Positions 59,974 through 62,696 of a stretch of 62,696 nt of DNA are shown piece after piece (the stretch's first letter is position 1; the number at the start of each line of letters is the position of its first letter). Position numbers and translations under genes: made by a program. The stretch covers positions 1 to 62,696 of the forward strand of contig CAILUI010000085.1 in the NCBI GenBank assembly GCA_903837355.1, written 5' to 3'. The stretch is from an uncultured Victivallales bacterium. GTDB lineage: Bacteria > Verrucomicrobiota > Lentisphaeria > Oligosphaerales > JAFGRS01. Below the pieces are notes generated by a model. It made no database searches, was not told the origin of the DNA, and saw only the letters and a program-made list of their open reading frames with translations.

Positions 59974-60160
59974 TTCCTGTGCGCTAACCAGTTGCTAGCA
60001 AACTTCTAAACAGGTTATTAACAGGCCGCAATGACCCTGGTAACCCTCTGCTAACAATACGTTAAAGCACTTATGCAAAGCTATTTACACCAATATTCCA
60101 CAACTCTGGTTGCATTTTCACTCACCCCAAAGGCGGGGCGGGGCAGAGTTATGCACAGCA
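59974..60160. other. AT-rich spacer with DnaA-box-like words
   Basis: A visibly AT-rich stretch after holB. TTATGCACA at 60149-60157 fits the DnaA consensus TTATNCACA; TTATTAACA (60015) and TTATGCAAA (60071) differ by one base. The stretch is rich in AACA/TTAA words, which could act as an unwinding element. No dnaA gene is in the window. The rest of the gap to the tRNA (60161-60382) shows nothing clear. Confidence 0.35.
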
Positions 60161-60382
60161 CCTGAGAGAGGATGCGGAACCCCCGTCGGCAACGGTATTT
60201 CGGTGACGGGGCAGGGCCTTGCAGACGGCTGGAAGCTGGGAGCGCCGACCGTCTGGTCGGCTTGGGAGCCGAGCCGACGCTCGGCGGTCCCGGCGGGTGC
60301 TGCGCACCCTGCGCCTCGAAGACGGGAGTTACCGAATCCGCACGGCGTGGGTGCCTGGAGTTTCGGCCAAAGGAGAGAGTGG

Positions 60383-60455
60383 CGTCCCCAAGGGGAGTCG
60401 AACCCCTGTTTACGGGATGAGAACCCGTTGTCCTAGGCCACTAGACGATGGGGAC
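60383..60455 (-). tRNA. tRNA-Glu (anticodon CTC)
   Basis: Full cloverleaf on the minus strand: acceptor GTCCCCA pairs with TGGGGAC, discriminator G; D-arm CGTCTAGTGGCCTAGGACA; anticodon stem ACGGG/CCCGT with loop TTCTCAT, so anticodon CTC (reads GAG); T-arm GGGGTTCGACTCCCC. No CCA end is encoded. Length 73. Confidence 0.97.
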
Positions 60456-60547
60456 GTAGAACGCGGTATACATTACAGGAACTGACGACAACGTCAAGCT
60501 GTTCGGCGCTGTTTCCAGCACCGGAAAAACGCGGAGGATAGCCGGGG

Positions 60548-62005
60548 ATGGCAGCCCAGGACGCAGCGGCGCCGAATGACATCTGCCCGTCCTCTGCCGC
60601 GGGGCGATTCTATCCGGCGTCGCCGGCGCTGCTGGAGCGGGCCGTGCGCGGCTTCCTGGCAGGCGGCCTGCGCGCCGGGGGTGAGGACCCGATCGTCGCC
60701 CTGGTTGTGCCCCATGCCGGGTACGCCTACTCGGGCGCCATCGCCGGCCGCGGGTACGCCGGCGTCGACGGGGCGAGCATCGAGCGGGTGGTCGTGCTCG
60801 CGCCCAGCCACGGCGTCGCTTTCCGCGGCGTGGCCGTCGCCCCGTTCCGCGCCTTTCGTACGCCGCTGGGCGACCTGCCGGTCGACATGGGTGCCTGTGC
60901 CGAGTTGGCGCAGGGCGGCGCGGGCTGCAGCCTTGGCGCCGAGGCCTTTCTCGGCGAGCATGCCCTCGAGGTGCACCTGCCTTTCCTGCAGACTGTCTGT
61001 CCGGCCGCCAGGCTGGTACCCCTGCTCTGCGGCACGGTCCAGCCCGACGAGCAGGACGCCATCGCCGCGCGCCTGGCGGCAGTGGTACCGCAGCCAGGCA
61101 CGCTGTGGGTGGTCAGCAGTGACTTCACCCACTACGGCGCGGAGTTCGGTTACGTGCCTTTCAGCGAGGATGCTCTGGCCCGCGTCGAGCAACTCGACCG
61201 CGGCGCCATCGCGGCGATCCTGCGCCAGGACGCGGCGGCACTGCACGAGTACCTCGCTGCGACCGGGGCGACGATCTGCGGCGCCGACGCCATCGGCATT
61301 CTGCTCTCCGTACTGAGGCGGTCAGGGGCGCCCCACGCGGCGCGGTTGCTGGAGTACAGCCAGTCCGGGCGCCTCGAACACGACGACACACACAGCGTCG
61401 GCTATGCGGCGATCGCCTTCTCCCGCCTTACAGCCGGCCCTGCGGACACTGCCTGGCAACCCTCGGCCACGGCCGGCGCCGCGCTGTTGCGTCTGGCGCG
61501 GGAAGCGCTTGGCGCCGCGGTTCTCGGCCGACCGTTCCCGTCGCCGGCTCCGGGCCAGCTACCGGCGGACCTGACGCGCCTGGGGGCCGCCTTCGTCAGC
61601 CTGCGTGTCGACGGGACACGGCGCGGCTGCATGGGCTCCCTGGAGGCCGAGCGGCCCCTCTACCTCGACGTCATCAACAACGCCCTGGACGCCGCCTTCC
61701 GAGATCCCCGCTTTGCGCCGCTGCAAGCCGCCGAACTGGCGCGCTTGAGCCTGGAGGTTTCCGTCCTCAGCGCCCTGCGTCCCATCGCCGACCCGACGCA
61801 TTTCGAGGGGGGGCGGCAGGGCCTGCTCCTGCGGCGGGGCCAGCACTGGGCCGTGTGCCTGCCGCAGGTGGCGAGCGAGCCGGGCGGGGATCGGCTGACG
61901 ACCCTCGAACACCTGTGCCGCAAGGCCAACCTGCCCCCTGGTGCCTGGCGCCAGGGGGCGACGTTCCAGGTCTTCGAAGCGTGCGTCTTCAGCGAGGGGC
62001 GGTGA
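60548..62005 (+). CDS. AmmeMemoRadiSam protein B/A fusion (Memo + AMMECR1)
   Basis: 485 residues. Residues about 15-285 form a Memo-like domain (GRFYPASPALLERAV, VVPHAGYAYSGAIAG, VLAPSHGVAF, SSDFTHYGAEFGY), with the His/Asp/Cys-containing pocket of the MEMO1/dioxygenase-like family. Residues about 305-485 form the AMMECR1 domain (LGAAFVSLRVDGTRRGCMGSLEA, given as FVSLRVDGTRRGCMGS, then DPRFAPLQAAEL and LEVSVLSALRPI). Genomes usually pair A, B and a radical-SAM protein; the third member is not here. The fused order B-A is a known variant. The cellular role is unknown. The tRNA-Glu gene is on the opposite strand 92 bases away. Confidence 0.93.
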   Translation: MAAQDAAAPNDICPSSAAGRFYPASPALLERAVRGFLAGGLRAGGEDPIVALVVPHAGYAYSGAIAGRGYAGVDGASIERVVVLAPSHGVAFRGVAVAPFRAFRTPLGDLPVDMGACAELAQGGAGCSLGAEAFLGEHALEVHLPFLQTVCPAARLVPLLCGTVQPDEQDAIAARLAAVVPQPGTLWVVSSDFTHYGAEFGYVPFSEDALARVEQLDRGAIAAILRQDAAALHEYLAATGATICGADAIGILLSVLRRSGAPHAARLLEYSQSGRLEHDDTHSVGYAAIAFSRLTAGPADTAWQPSATAGAALLRLAREALGAAVLGRPFPSPAPGQLPADLTRLGAAFVSLRVDGTRRGCMGSLEAERPLYLDVINNALDAAFRDPRFAPLQAAELARLSLEVSVLSALRPIADPTHFEGGRQGLLLRRGQHWAVCLPQVASEPGGDRLTTLEHLCRKANLPPGAWRQGATFQVFEACVFSEGR

Positions 62006-62175
62006 CGTCTGCAGCAAACCGGCCTGCGGGCACGCTTGTATGTGACTCGCTGGCGGTCCTCGTTCAGAGTCCAGCATTAAGGCTGTCCGAGGGGACACGC
62101 TCAAGCGTGAACTCTGAACCCGCAACTCCTGCTGTCGCGCCTCGCCATGTCCGGCGCCAGCCGGGGGCTGGGCTG

Positions 62176-62298
62176 GCGAATCCTGCTGTCCAGCAGGACC
62201 TGCTCTGCAGGCGGTGAGCCGTTCCCGTTCCCCATGGCCGCGGTCACGCGGCCGGCGGCTCAGCGGCGCGGACGCGCCTGGGGAGCTTCGCCCTCCAG
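62176..62298 (-). repeat. Composite palindromic intergenic repeat, inverted copy
   Basis: Part B (62176-62221) and part A (62256-62298) of the dispersed element, both in reverse orientation relative to 31247-31366. Part A reads CGGCTCAGCGGCGCG then GGGGAGCTTCGCCCTCCAG. I see no gene in 62006-62325. Confidence 0.85.
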
Positions 62299-62325
62299 AG
62301 GTCCGAGCAGACTTCACTAGCGTTA

Positions 62326-62400
62326 GACCGCCGTCCGCAGGACCGCCGCCTGCAAGACCGCCGCCTGCAAGACCGCCGCCTGCAAGACCGCCGTCTGCAA
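62326..62400. repeat. Five tandem 15-bp units
   Basis: GACCGCCGCCTGCAA-type units at 62326, 62341, 62356, 62371 and 62386; the first and last differ by one to three bases. In-frame translations look like LQAAV repeats, but no gene context supports a protein. Confidence 0.9.
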
Positions 62401-62544
62401 GGCCTTGCAAAGCCTCGCGGCGCGGGTATCCTTAGGAACGTGGCGAGCGCTGCTTCGCGGGCCACTGTGGATCGCACCAAACCAGGCCCCAGGCGGGCTT
62501 ACCGAGCTGCCGGCGCCGGGTATCGACACCGTGTGAGGGATGGC

Positions 62545-62625
62545 ATGGCAACGTGGTATTTCGTCGAGAGTAACCAACAGGCAGGGTGGTTTTATAATAA
62601 TATGGAATATACTGCAGTAGAATAA
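62545..62625 (+). pseudogene. Possible GYF_2-domain fragment at the window end
   Basis: 26 codons, ATG 62545 to TAA. The first part (MATWYFVESNQQAG) resembles the start of GYF_2 domains (W-Y-x-x-x-N-G-Q-Q-x-G), but the frame closes soon after, so it is a truncated or frameshifted piece. The surrounding DNA is AT-rich compared with the rest. A chance match is possible. Confidence 0.25.
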
Positions 62626-62696
62626 GTTGCATTGTAGTTCTGGATATTTTGTGGTTGCCTGCTATGGTGCTTGTCACTATGGCGATCAGCACCGAA

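Noticed and set aside
62244..62577. Pentapeptide-repeat-like protein (LQAAV repeats) on the minus strand
   Set aside because: It is the translation of five exact 15-bp units, all frames look repetitive, and there is no ribosome site or conserved start.

Overview
The window is a GC-rich, gene-dense bacterial chromosome segment. An outer membrane is implied by a YdbH/YnbE/YdbL-type operon and a predicted lipoprotein. Three uroporphyrinogen-decarboxylase-like proteins, a protein kinase fused to a formylglycine-generating-enzyme-like (FGE) domain, a hydrazine-synthase-alpha-like haem protein, many secreted glycoside hydrolases and abundant palindromic intergenic repeats all suggest the PVC superphylum (Lentisphaerota, Kiritimatiellota, Verrucomicrobiota or Planctomycetota). 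That placement is inference: no ribosomal or other phylogenetic marker is present. Acetate kinase plus phosphotransacetylase fit a fermentative, sugar-degrading lifestyle.

Layout. 1-2375: repeat-flanked, lower-GC HEAT-repeat gene and a possible ORF remnant. 2376-8978: MFS transporter, zinc-ribbon coiled-coil protein, XerC/D recombinase, UroD-like protein, and an AlbA_2/ATPase gene next to a truncated DNA-methyltransferase start (scar of a defence locus). 8992-18003: sppA, the ydbH-ynbE-ydbL-like envelope lipid-transport operon, a nucleotide-sugar-type epimerase, larC with a repeat-expanded His/Asp-rich linker, and an unrecognised membrane protein with a receiver-like domain and zinc ribbons. 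18049-28027: a 1,500-residue putative glycosidase, an NRAMP-like transporter paired with an MgtE-N/CBS protein (likely Mg2+ uptake), a second UroD-like protein and an ornithine/lysine-type decarboxylase. 28088-31158: nikR-cbiMN-cbiQ-cbiO nickel uptake operon with a readable promoter and NikR operator. 31417-41927: two secreted putative sugar-active proteins, a PfkB kinase, ackA-pta, another glycosidase-like protein and an enolase-superfamily enzyme. 42371-47375: kinase-FGE protein, a tandem amidohydrolase and a methyltransferase. 47581-56492: a strong promoter and operator-like palindromes before a third UroD-like gene, then a minus-strand set of secreted/carbohydrate genes (haem protein, beta-helix/propeller protein, GH2). 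56684-62005: M18 aminopeptidase, tmk-holB, an AT-rich spacer with DnaA-box-like words, tRNA-Glu(CTC), and a Memo-AMMECR1 fusion. 62006-62696: repeats and a small GYF-like fragment.

Themes. (1) Metal handling: NikR/CbiMNQO supply nickel, of which LarC is a plausible consumer; the NRAMP/MgtE-N pair probably handles Mg2+. (2) Polysaccharide use feeding sugar kinase and acetate production. (3) Repeats that have spread between genes and into coding ends (LarC linker, spacer upstream of the MgtE-N gene, tail of the 40284-40619 protein). Most long ORFs opposite these genes are high-GC shadows and are not annotated.
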